Part shown: positions 1-7,500 of the stretch, one piece after another
How the letters are laid out: every line of letters begins with the position of its first letter
Position numbering within the stretch: the first letter of the stretch is position 1
Source: OCS116 cluster bacterium
GTDB lineage: Bacteria; Pseudomonadota; Alphaproteobacteria; Rhizobiales; OSC116
Direction: 5' to 3'
DNA length: 7,871 bases
Assembly (NCBI GenBank): GCA_002402005.2
Contig: NVUS02000108.1
Coordinates: 1 to 7,871 of the forward strand
Position numbers and translations under genes: made by a program
Notes under the pieces: generated by a model
What the model saw: only the letters and a program-made list of their open reading frames with translations
Told to the model about the DNA's origin: nothing
The model's database searches: none

Positions 1-8
1 GCGCATAA

Positions 9-74
9 GGGGCCTTAGCTCAGCTGGGAGAGCGCCTCGCTGGCAGCGAGGAGGTCAGGAGTTCGATCCTCCTA
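9..74 (+). tRNA. tRNA-Ala (anticodon GGC), 3' end missing
   Basis: The sequence folds as a tRNA up to the end of the T-arm. The 5' acceptor strand GGGGCCT is at 9-15, the D-arm GCTC/GAGC at 18-33, and the anticodon stem CCTCG/CGAGG at 35-51 around loop CTGGCAG, giving anticodon GGC at 42-44 (alanine). The T-arm AGGAG/CTCCT at 57-73 has loop TTCGATC. All stems pair perfectly. The 3' acceptor strand, expected to resemble AGGCTCC or AGGCCCC, is absent: after A74 comes CAATTT, which cannot restore the stem. No CCA follows. As read here the gene cannot give a functional tRNA. The break coincides with the break in the apbE gene on the other strand, so either the locus was rearranged or the assembly joined two loci here. 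Confidence 0.9.
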
Positions 75-804
75 CAATTTGGTGGTTAAATTCACGCATT
101 TGGCGGTAATCGCCAGATGTGGCGATGGCGGCATCTGTTAGCTCGACCACCCGTGCAATGTCACGTATGTCAGCCAAGGGCTGCTCAATGGCGACATTCC
201 AACTACCTGCTGGTTCGTCCTCATATTGTGGTTTTTTACCGGCGGCGCGCATTTCGCCATCAATCGCTACTAGATAGTTTTTAATGCCTGCGGCCGCTAA
301 GGTTTCGGCCAATTTGTCGACCCCAAAGCCTTTGGCAATGCCGCATAGATCTAGCGTTAGTGGTGCGGTTTTGAGCAGGCAATTATTTTGTTTGTCGAGT
401 TGTAAATGAGTGAGGCTGTTTGGCCGTTGGCGTGATGAAAGTTTACTGATTTGTTTGGCATTTGGCGTGGCTTGTGAGGGGCCAAAGCCCCATGCGTTGA
501 CCAGATCGCCGAGTGTGATGTCAAATGCGCCATTGGATGCATGGGTAATTTTTAGCGCTTGGTTAATCACATATAGCATATCTGGCGGTATGGCTTGCCA
601 AATGTCGCATGGCGCTTGGTTGAATTTCGTTAGGTCGGAATCGGCTTTCCAGTTGGACATTTGTTGATCGACTTGTTGCACGGTTGCTTGCAATTGATTG
701 GCCAAATGGCTGGCGTCAAAACCCAATTCAGCAAAAAATATAGCTGAAAAATATGTGCCCATGGTTTGGCCATTAACCATAAATTTTTGCTGCTTAATAG
801 ACAT
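55..804 (-). CDS. apbE: FAD:protein FMN transferase (ApbE family), C-terminus truncated
   Basis: ApbE enzymes move FMN from FAD onto a Ser/Thr of a target protein using Mg2+. Family motifs seen, numbered from ATG at 804: MGTY (15-18), the region around NWKADSDLTKFN (51-62), GAFD (92-95) followed by LVNAWGFG, LDLCGIAKG (151-159), YLVAIDGEMRA (177-187) and ATSGDYR (228-234). The family then continues with a HxIDPxTG-like segment and a Mg-binding C-terminal part. Here this is replaced after about residue 243 by VGGSNS, read from antisense tRNA-Ala. The product is 249 residues, against roughly 300-350 for the family, and is probably inactive. The start overlaps the end of the upstream reductase gene by 11 bases. 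A TTG two codons upstream is possible; I prefer the ATG. No signal peptide or lipobox is seen, unlike typical exported ApbE lipoproteins. It is the third gene of the DUF2271-PepSY-apbE operon. Confidence 0.92.
   Translation of the reverse strand: MSIKQQKFMVNGQTMGTYFSAIFFAELGFDASHLANQLQATVQQVDQQMSNWKADSDLTKFNQAPCDIWQAIPPDMLYVINQALKITHASNGAFDITLGDLVNAWGFGPSQATPNAKQISKLSSRQRPNSLTHLQLDKQNNCLLKTAPLTLDLCGIAKGFGVDKLAETLAAAGIKNYLVAIDGEMRAAGKKPQYEDEPAGSWNVAIEQPLADIRDIARVVELTDAAIATSGDYRQMREFNHQIVGGSNS
74..75. other. Breakpoint joining truncated tRNA-Ala to truncated apbE
   Basis: To the left of this point the plus strand matches canonical tRNA-Ala; to the right the minus strand codes for a normal ApbE protein. 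Neither gene continues across it. The apbE frame runs only a few codons into the antisense of the tRNA T-arm and stops at TGA (55-57). A74 fits the expected first base of the missing tRNA acceptor strand, so the switch is placed at 74/75 to within a base or two. No direct repeat, integrase gene or transposon end is visible next to it. Confidence 0.75.
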
Positions 805-2947
805 CTTCAATGTATCTTTTGTCTAGTTTCAGGGCGTCAATGTCGATGCCCATATCGGCTAGTGTCTGTTTGACCTGATCGGCCATGGCGCGGCCACCGC
901 AGACGATGATTTGGGCATTTTGGGCCATTAGTTTTTGGATTTTATCGGCATCTTGGGTTAATTTTTGTTGCACATATTGGCCATTTTCGGTGCGTGAATG
1001 GGCTATGTTTAGGCTGGTTAAATGGTTTGAAGCCAAATGTTCGGCTAATGGTTTTTGATAGAGCGCATCAGATTGCGGATGGCGGCCGCCCCAATATAGG
1101 TGCATGTCGCGTTTGCTATTGTTGTTGGCAATGAAGCCAATGAATGGCGCAATGCCCGTGCCGGCACCAATCATGATGATAGGTGACTGGGTTTTGTTAG
1201 GGCGGAAATTTTCATTGGGTTGAATGTAGGCTTGGGCTTGATCGCCCACCTTTAGGCCGTGCAGATATGGGGAGCATAGACCGCCTTGTTGTTTGCTGAC
1301 ACATATGCCTAAAATGCCATCTGCTGACGAAGTGGCTAATGAGTAATATCGGGCTATATTTGTTTGAGGCGGTATGATGGCGAGCAGATCGCCGGCAGCG
1401 AATTTGGGCATATTGGTTGGCAATGAAAATTGCATGATGCGGGTGAAAAATTCATCATCATGATTGTGGTCTTCGATATTGTTGAGGGTTAAATCGAATA
1501 TTTTCGGCTGCGAAACGATGTGATTAAGCTCTAGTTGAAGATCGAGTTTTTTGGCTAATTTATGCCCCCACGCTTCGAAAGCTTGTGATGATTGTCTGTC
1601 GACCAACTCAAGCGGTAAAAATGATTGCCAGCCTTTGGCGGTGAGTGCCGCATCGACATCATTAGCAAATTTAGAATATTGGGTGAATTGTTTGTCGCCA
1701 AAGCCCAAAACTGCATATTCAAAATTTGGGATTTTATTTGATTTATCGAGTTTTTGCAAAAAACGACTGGCCGATTCTGGCGCTGCGCCATCGCCATAAG
1801 TTGAGGTGATGAAGATGATTTTTTTGGCGTTTTTATAGGTGGTTGGCTTGAAGGCGTTCATCGCCACGATATGAGTTTTTGCTAATTTTTGCTGTAAATG
1901 TTGAGCAAAACCCCATGTAACATTGGTTTCACTGCCGACCAGAATGACAATTTCGGCTTTATCTGCAGCCACATTGGTGGTTATTCTGGTTGATGTTTTT
2001 TGGCGTCGCCACCAGATGATGACACCAGTGACGGACATTATGGGAATGCCTAAAGCTGACAGGCCAAGCAAAATACCTAACCACCACAGCCCCTGCCCGG
2101 TATGCAGCATATAGAAAAATTCGAAGACATTGCGGCTTAGAGTGTTGGGTTCAAATACCAGCATTTCGCCCGTGGCTTGGTCAATATAACCTTGCCCGTT
2201 AGCCGTGATGAGGGTAAAAACATCGAATGGATCATCGGGGAATGGGAAGCGCAATTCGCGCAAATCTTCTAAGGCTATGTTTTGCAGGGCTGGCAATTGC
2301 CCAACAGGCGTAGGGTCTGTGCCTAAAATATTTTCGGGGAATGCTAGAAAACTGCCTTTACCATCATCGATAATTTCGAACTTTGCCAGCGACATATAAC
2401 TGCCGGTTAGGCTGGTGATGAACAGGCCAATGATGATGATGCGGCTGACATCAACATGCAAACGCGGGATTTTTTTGCCCCTAGATGTGCTGAACAAATG
2501 CCGCCAACCGCCCAAACGTTTTGCCAGCATGAACAAGCCCGAAAAGCAGGCCAAAAGCATAATGAAAGCGATGATTCCGGCCACCACGCGACCTGTTGTG
2601 CCAACGTAAAAAGTGCGGTGTAACTGTTTGAAAAAGCCAAAAATGGCCGAGGCTTGTTGTGGCTTAAAACTCTGGCCGGTTTGTGGATCAAAAATATCCT
2701 TACCCGCGCCATCATCGTTAAAATATTGCACCACCAATGTGCCATTGGCGCTTTGGCTGATCAGCTCAATGCCGGCATGGGTTTTGGCCGCCAGACTTGC
2801 CATTTTGGCAATGCTCATCTGGTTGGAATTTTTGGCATCTAGCTTATCTAAGGCTGGTTGGATAGACATGACCGCGCCTGACAAAGCCAATATAAACACA
2901 AAAAAGGCGGCGAATAAACCGGGTATGGAGTGGAGTTGGCGCAGCAT
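794..2947 (-). CDS. PepSY-TM / flavodoxin / FAD-NAD(P) reductase fusion (membrane flavoreductase)
   Basis: This 717-residue protein has three modules. A PepSY-associated membrane part carries four likely helices at about 9-31, 118-142, 165-187 and 286-313. His6, His110, His164 and His282 lie at or near helix ends and are candidate heme ligands. A flavodoxin domain (about 331-470) shows GSETNVTWG, STYGDG and VLGFGDKQF; the first FMN-phosphate loop has Asn where Gly is usual. A CysJ/P450-reductase-like module follows, with RYYS (533-536) for FAD, GAGTGIAPF (594-602) for NAD(P)H, CGGRAMADQVKQ (683-694) and the ending RYIEDVY. The protein probably takes electrons from cytosolic NAD(P)H and passes them across the inner membrane. 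The acceptor is not shown; a ferric chelate is possible by analogy with FoxB-type PepSY reductases. The ATG lies 4 bases after the DUF2271 stop with no clear Shine-Dalgarno, suggesting coupled translation. Confidence 0.93.
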   Translation of the reverse strand: MLRQLHSIPGLFAAFFVFILALSGAVMSIQPALDKLDAKNSNQMSIAKMASLAAKTHAGIELISQSANGTLVVQYFNDDGAGKDIFDPQTGQSFKPQQASAIFGFFKQLHRTFYVGTTGRVVAGIIAFIMLLACFSGLFMLAKRLGGWRHLFSTSRGKKIPRLHVDVSRIIIIGLFITSLTGSYMSLAKFEIIDDGKGSFLAFPENILGTDPTPVGQLPALQNIALEDLRELRFPFPDDPFDVFTLITANGQGYIDQATGEMLVFEPNTLSRNVFEFFYMLHTGQGLWWLGILLGLSALGIPIMSVTGVIIWWRRQKTSTRITTNVAADKAEIVILVGSETNVTWGFAQHLQQKLAKTHIVAMNAFKPTTYKNAKKIIFITSTYGDGAAPESASRFLQKLDKSNKIPNFEYAVLGFGDKQFTQYSKFANDVDAALTAKGWQSFLPLELVDRQSSQAFEAWGHKLAKKLDLQLELNHIVSQPKIFDLTLNNIEDHNHDDEFFTRIMQFSLPTNMPKFAAGDLLAIIPPQTNIARYYSLATSSADGILGICVSKQQGGLCSPYLHGLKVGDQAQAYIQPNENFRPNKTQSPIIMIGAGTGIAPFIGFIANNNSKRDMHLYWGGRHPQSDALYQKPLAEHLASNHLTSLNIAHSRTENGQYVQQKLTQDADKIQKLMAQNAQIIVCGGRAMADQVKQTLADMGIDIDALKLDKRYIEDVY

Positions 2948-2951
2948 ATGG

Positions 2952-3419
2952 TTACATTTTCATGCTGAAAGCAGTGATAAAACCACGTTTGCCGGTGGTT
3001 TTTACATTTTTGCTGGACAGGGGTATATTCACATCTTTTGGTGCCATGCCTTGGTCTTCAGCGGCGGCATCAACTTGGATTTTATAGCCGGTATCAATCA
3101 GTGAATCCGGAATGTTGACGTTAAATTTGACTGATTTGCCAGCGCCCAAGCTTGCGCCGGAAAAACCATCGATCCGCACACCTTGTCGCAATGCATGGCG
3201 ATGCCAACCGCGTAAAGCTGGTAAATATTTTTCTTCTTTTGAGTTGAGCCAAATGGTCGAATGTAAATTATTGTCCGGCCGGGTGATGTAGACCACCACA
3301 TATGCGCCGGGACCGGTGTAGGATTTAACGGTTAAATCAAACGTCACATTGCGCGCCGCGGCCACTTGTGGCAACCAAATTGCGGTTGATATGAGTAGAA
3401 TTTTTGCTAATTTCTTCAT
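2952..3419 (-). CDS. Exported DUF2271-family protein with candidate flavinylation motif
   Basis: A 155-residue protein with a clear Sec signal peptide: MKK, a hydrophobic core, then QVAAA with cleavage likely after residue 22. The mature part resembles the DUF2271 family of small periplasmic beta-rich proteins found next to PepSY membrane proteins and ApbE. Residues 84-90 read DGFSGAS, which fits the ApbE acceptor pattern D-x-x-(S/T)-G-A-(S/T); Ser90 would be the FMN attachment site. This is inference from motif plus operon. The start at 3419 is preferred over one 20 codons upstream because it places the signal peptide at the N-terminus and has AAAAGG (3432-3427) seven bases upstream. It is the first gene of the operon, 4 bases before the PepSY reductase gene. 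Biochemical function is otherwise unknown to me. Confidence 0.85.
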   Translation of the reverse strand: MKKLAKILLISTAIWLPQVAAARNVTFDLTVKSYTGPGAYVVVYITRPDNNLHSTIWLNSKEEKYLPALRGWHRHALRQGVRIDGFSGASLGAGKSVKFNVNIPDSLIDTGYKIQVDAAAEDQGMAPKDVNIPLSSKNVKTTGKRGFITAFSMKM

Positions 3420-3426
3420 TTTACAG

Positions 3427-3432
3427 CCTTTT
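3427..3432 (-). promoter_or_regulatory. Ribosome binding site of the DUF2271 gene
   Basis: On the minus strand AAAAGG lies seven bases before ATG at 3419. It decides between this start and the longer reading from 3479, whose extra 20 residues are Arg/Cys-rich and would bury the signal peptide. Confidence 0.6.
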
Positions 3433-3482
3433 GAACATGTGATGCATTGTCGATTAAACCTACGAAACCTAATTTCCACTTC

Positions 3483-3488
3483 ACTATA
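3483..3488 (-). promoter_or_regulatory. Possible -10 element for the DUF2271-PepSY-apbE operon
   Basis: The minus strand reads TATAGT inside an AT-rich tract (3484-3502), matching TATAAT at five of six bases. It would start transcription about 55 bases before the DUF2271 ATG. No convincing -35 hexamer is found at the right distance. I looked for a Fur-type box here and saw none, so any iron control is unsupported by this sequence. Confidence 0.25.
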
Positions 3489-3541
3489 TATAAATTATTT
3501 TATGTCTTTTTTGGGAAGCTGATATTGTTTAAAATAAAGCC

Positions 3542-3578
3542 AACTAACATTTTGACTTTAAGTCATAGCATGTTAGTT
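3542..3578. repeat. Nested inverted repeat upstream of the SDR gene (putative operator)
   Basis: Outer arms AACTAACAT (3542-3550) and ATGTTAGTT (3570-3578) are perfect 9-base inverted repeats. Inside them is a second dyad, TGACTT T AAGTCA (3553-3565), with perfect 6-base arms around a single T. The centres differ by about one base. The block ends 36 bases before the SDR start codon. A TTGACT hexamer (3552-3557) inside it could be a -35 element, but the best -10 at correct spacing is poor. The structure would suit binding of a dimeric repressor. It lacks the GC-rich stem and T-run of a terminator. Confidence 0.55.
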
Positions 3579-3586
3579 AACGTTAA
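3577..3586. promoter_or_regulatory. Second palindrome TTAACGTTAA
   Basis: A perfect 10-base palindrome overlaps the right end of the nested inverted repeat by two bases and lies 28 bases before the SDR start codon. It may be a second regulator site or part of a composite operator. Short AT-rich palindromes also arise by chance, so weight is low. Confidence 0.3.
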
Positions 3587-3603
3587 TTCAATTTAAAATC
3601 TTT

Positions 3604-3608
3604 GGGAG
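3604..3608 (+). promoter_or_regulatory. Ribosome binding site of the SDR gene
   Basis: GGGAG lies six bases before ATG at 3615. This is the clearest Shine-Dalgarno sequence in the window and fixes the start; the Rossmann motif begins at residue 6, as expected. Confidence 0.75.
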
Positions 3609-3614
3609 CTTTAT

Positions 3615-4505
3615 ATGAGAATATTATTTACCGGCGGCGCGGGCAAAGCGGGCAGACATGCGATTGCTTATCTTGTTGAGCAAGGCCATAAAGTGGTGAA
3701 TCTTGATAGAGTGCCGCTTAACCACCCCAAAGTGCATGACATGATTGCCGACATTACCGATTCTGGCCAAATGTTTAATATTTTAAGTGGCTATGGCGGG
3801 TTTGAAGAGCTTGAACCGGGCACGGGTGTGCCAAAATTTGATGCCGTGGTGCATTTTGCTGCGGTGCCGCGTATTTTGATCAATTCGGATAATGAATGTT
3901 TCCGCATCAACACCATGGGCACCTATAATGTGATTGAGGCGGCGTGCAAATTGGGCATTCCTAAGATTGTTATCGCCTCGTCTGAAACCACTTATGGCGT
4001 GTGTTTTTCTGACGGCGAGGTTGACCCCGGCTCATTGCCACAATTGGAAGATTATGATGTCGACCCGATGGACAGCTATGGCTTATCCAAAGTGGTCAAC
4101 GAGAAAACCGCGCGTGCCTTTCAACGGCGGTTTGGTAATGACATTTATTGCTTGCGCATTGGCAATGTGATTGAACCACATGAATATGAAACTTTATTTC
4201 CGGGGTATTTTACCAACCCTGAGGTGCGCCGCCGCAATGTATTTAGCTATATTGATGCGCGCGATTTGGGCCAGATTGCTGACCTTTGTTGCAAAACTGA
4301 TGGGCTTGGCTATCAGGTATTTAACGCCGGCAATGATACAAATGGCGCGGTTTTGACCACCAAAGAACTTATTGAGCGGTTTTACCCCAATGTGCCGATC
4401 ACCCAAGAATTGGGCGAATATGAGGCTTTATTTTCTAACCGCAAAATCAAAGATATGTTGGGCTTTGAAGAGCAGCATAATTGGCGCAAATATATAAGCG
4501 GCTAA
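3615..4505 (+). CDS. Extended SDR family NAD-dependent epimerase/dehydratase-like protein
   Basis: This 296-residue protein has the features of the extended short-chain dehydrogenase/reductase family. TGGAGKAG (6-13) is the glycine-rich nucleotide loop. Asp31 at the end of the second beta strand favours NAD over NADP. HFAA (80-83), ASSETTYG (121-128) with the catalytic Ser, and YGLSK (155-159) with the Tyr/Lys pair complete the active site. The protein is likely cytosolic and acts on a nucleotide-sugar or free-sugar-type substrate; the sequence does not tell me which, and uronate dehydrogenase-like or epimerase-like activity are both possible. It is transcribed alone, divergently from the DUF2271 operon, and has a dyad-rich upstream region that suggests dedicated control. 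Its TAA (4503-4505) overlaps the dnaE2 stop on the other strand. Confidence 0.9.
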   Translation: MRILFTGGAGKAGRHAIAYLVEQGHKVVNLDRVPLNHPKVHDMIADITDSGQMFNILSGYGGFEELEPGTGVPKFDAVVHFAAVPRILINSDNECFRINTMGTYNVIEAACKLGIPKIVIASSETTYGVCFSDGEVDPGSLPQLEDYDVDPMDSYGLSKVVNEKTARAFQRRFGNDIYCLRIGNVIEPHEYETLFPGYFTNPEVRRRNVFSYIDARDLGQIADLCCKTDGLGYQVFNAGNDTNGAVLTTKELIERFYPNVPITQELGEYEALFSNRKIKDMLGFEEQHNWRKYISG

Positions 4506-7500
4506 TGAAAATCCCGTGAGGGAAATAGTCTGCGAGAGAATTGTCGAGGGTGGTTTGGTGTCGGTTGTGGCACTGTGCTGCCCTTATTAATTTGGCTTTG
4601 ATTGGGGAAATCAGGCAGGCGCATATAATCTAATAAATGCGTTAGGTCTTCAATCTCATAAGCGATGATGTGGGCGACAATGCCTTCGCGCTCTAGCACG
4701 CCTTTGACCCGCATGAGGCGTGAGAAAAACACCTCACGTTTATATTTTTCAAATATTTTTGGCCAGGTGATGATGTTGGCGGTGCCGGTATCATCCTCAA
4801 GCGTAATAAAACAGACACCTTTGGCCGTGCCGGGGCGTTGCCGCGCCATCACAATGCCAGTGACGGTGATGGGTTTACTGAGGCTGCGGGTGATGAGTGT
4901 ATTGTGAAATTCGCCGCCCGTGACGGGGCGCAATACCTTCATCGGGTGGCCTTTGAGCGATAGGCCGGTGGCGGCATAATCTTCGACAATATGTTGGGCT
5001 GGTGTCATATCGGGCAGGAATTTTAAATCATCCAAGCTTTCGGCGGCATCATCATCTTCGCCCCGTGCGGCAAATAAAGGCAATGGCGCGAGGCCTTTAA
5101 TGCCTTTTAGCTGCCAGATCACATCTCGACGTTTGAAATTCATCGAGCCAAAGGCATCAGCATTGGCTAATTTCTCTAGCACTTTGGGCGATATATTGGC
5201 GCGTCGCCAGATGTCTTTTGGCTCGACATAGCCATTGTTGCGCGCCGCCACCAGCCATTCGGCATCGACTTGTTTGATGCCTTTTATTTGCCGCAAGCCA
5301 ATGCGCAAGGCATAATTTATTTGGGCATATGTGGTGGTTTTTTTGTGATTTACCGCCTCTAAACTATTGTCCCACATTGAGTAATTGACATCGGGCGGAC
5401 GAATCTCGACCTTATGATCGCGTGCATCACGCACCAATTGAGCAGGGGCGTAAAAGCCCATTGGCTGTGAGTTTAAAATGGCGCAGGCAAAAATATCGGG
5501 ATAGTGGCATTTAATCCACGCGCTGATATAGACCAGAATGGCGAAGCTGGCGGCGTGGCTTTCGGGGAAGCCATATTCGCCAAAGCCTTCGATTTGTTTG
5601 AAGCAGCGTTTGGCAAATTCCTCCTCATAACCTTTTTTTAACATGCCGCTGATGAATTTATCGTAATAGCCCGAAATTGTGCCTGAGTTTTTAAAGGTCG
5701 CCATTGAACGACGTAAACCATCAGCTTCGGATGCCGTAAAACCTGCGGCCACTTCGGCCATTTTCATCGCTTGTTCTTGAAATAATGGCACGCCCAATGT
5801 GCGGTTTAAAACACTTTCTAATTCGGGCTTTGGGTAATCAACTTTAAAGTTAGGATTGTCTCGTTGTTGATTGCGCCGCTGAATATAGGGGTGCACCATG
5901 CCACCTTGGATTGGCCCGGGGCGAACGATTGCCACCTCGATGACTAGGTCATAATAAGTGCGTGGTTTCATGCGTGGTAAAAACGCCATTTGTGCGCGGC
6001 TTTCGACTTGGAATACGCCAACACTATCGCCCTCACACAGCATATCGTAAACGATGCCATCATCTTGCGGCACACTGGCGAGACTGTATTTTTTGCCATA
6101 ATGAATATTGATTAAATCGAAGGCTTTGCGGATGCAAGTCAGCATCCCCAACCCCAGAACATCAACCTTTAAAATGCCCAATTCATCAATGTCATTTTTG
6201 TCCCATTCGATGATGCTGCGGTCTTCCATACGGGCGTTTTCGATCGGCACCAATTCATCTAACCGGCCGGCAGTGATGACAAAACCGCCGACATGTTGAC
6301 CCAAATGGCGCGGGAAGCCGTTTAACTCATGCGCCAGATCGACCACTTGGCGCAAGCGTTTGTCATTGGGGTTAAAGCCGGCTTGTTTTAGCTCGTCATC
6401 TTCTATTTTCTCACTGGTCCAATGGAATTTTTGCGAGGTTAAACGGTCTATCATATCCTCGGACATGCCCATGGCTTTGCTGACCTCACGCATCGCGCCT
6501 TTAAAACGAAAATGGGTGACGGTGGCGGTGATGCCCGCGCGGTCACGGCCATATTTTTGATAGATATATTGGATGACTTCTTCGCGTCTTTCATGTTCGA
6601 AATCGACATCAATATCTGGCGGTTCATCACGGTCGAGCGAGACAAAACGCTCGAATAGCATTTCGCTATTTTCGGGAGGCACAGCGGTGATGCCTAAAAT
6701 ATAGCAGATGGCGCTGTTGGCGGCCGAACCGCGGCCTTGGCACAGAATATCTTGGCTACGGGCGAAGCGCACAATGTCGAATACGGTTAGAAAATAGGGA
6801 GCGATTTTTTTGATCTTGATGATATCAAATTCTTTTTTAACCAAATCCACCACCTTTTGTGGCGTGCCATAAGGGTAAAGTCTTTTTTCATTGCGACCGA
6901 CTAAATAGACCAATTCGTCATAGGCGGTGCGGCCATTGGGTGAAACTTCTTTGGGGTATTCATAGGATAATTGAGTGAGGTTAAAATTGATTTGACCGAT
7001 GACTTTTTCAATATTCGTAAGCGCATTTGGGTGGTTTTTAAAAATTTTATTCATGAGTTTTGGTGATTTTAAGCAGGCTTCGCCATTGATCAAAGCTAGT
7101 TTGCCAATTTGTTCGATGGTGATTTTTTCGCGCATACAGGTGAGAATGTCGGCCAATGGCTTGCGTGATTTATCGTGCATAATCACGTTATTGGTGGCAA
7201 CAATGTTTATGCTGAGCGGTTTGCATATATCGGCAATGTTCTGCATGCGCTTAGCATCATCGCCTTTATAAGAATGGGTGAGCGCGACATGGATATCTGC
7301 AAAATATTTTTTATATATTTTTAGCTGAATTTCAAAATCTTTGGGCAGCTCATTTGGAGGGAGGTAGATGAGTATCTGGCCTTCGCTATAATCAATCACA
7401 TCTTTAATGCTGATTTTACAGTCGCCTTTTTCGGCACGGCGGCGGCCGAGTGATATGAGGCGAGATAGGCGGCCATAAGCCGCGCGGTCTTTGGGGTAGC

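Noticed and set aside
9..74. Integration site of a genomic island at tRNA-Ala
   Set aside because: Islands normally restore the tRNA 3' end and carry an integrase close to it; neither is seen, and the adjoining genes are housekeeping-like.
75..90. ACCACCA on the minus strand (87-81) as a relic of a tRNA 3' end
   Set aside because: It is on the wrong strand for the tRNA and codes for Asn-His-Gln in the apbE frame; the match is coincidental.
2613..3104. 163-codon open frame on the plus strand
   Set aside because: It lies opposite the PepSY and DUF2271 genes, has no recognisable domain and no convincing ribosome site; it is a shadow of the real genes.
3420..3479. 20-residue extension of the DUF2271 protein
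   Set aside because: It would put Arg- and Cys-rich residues before a clear signal peptide. The ATG at 3419 has its own ribosome binding site.
3553..3565. RirA-type iron-responsive box (TGA-N9-TCA)
   Set aside because: The spacing here is TGA-N7-TCA and the site sits on the SDR side, not at the operon with possible iron relevance.
3542..3578. Rho-independent terminator
   Set aside because: The stem is AT-rich, no T-run follows, and the flanking genes are divergent, so no transcript should end there.
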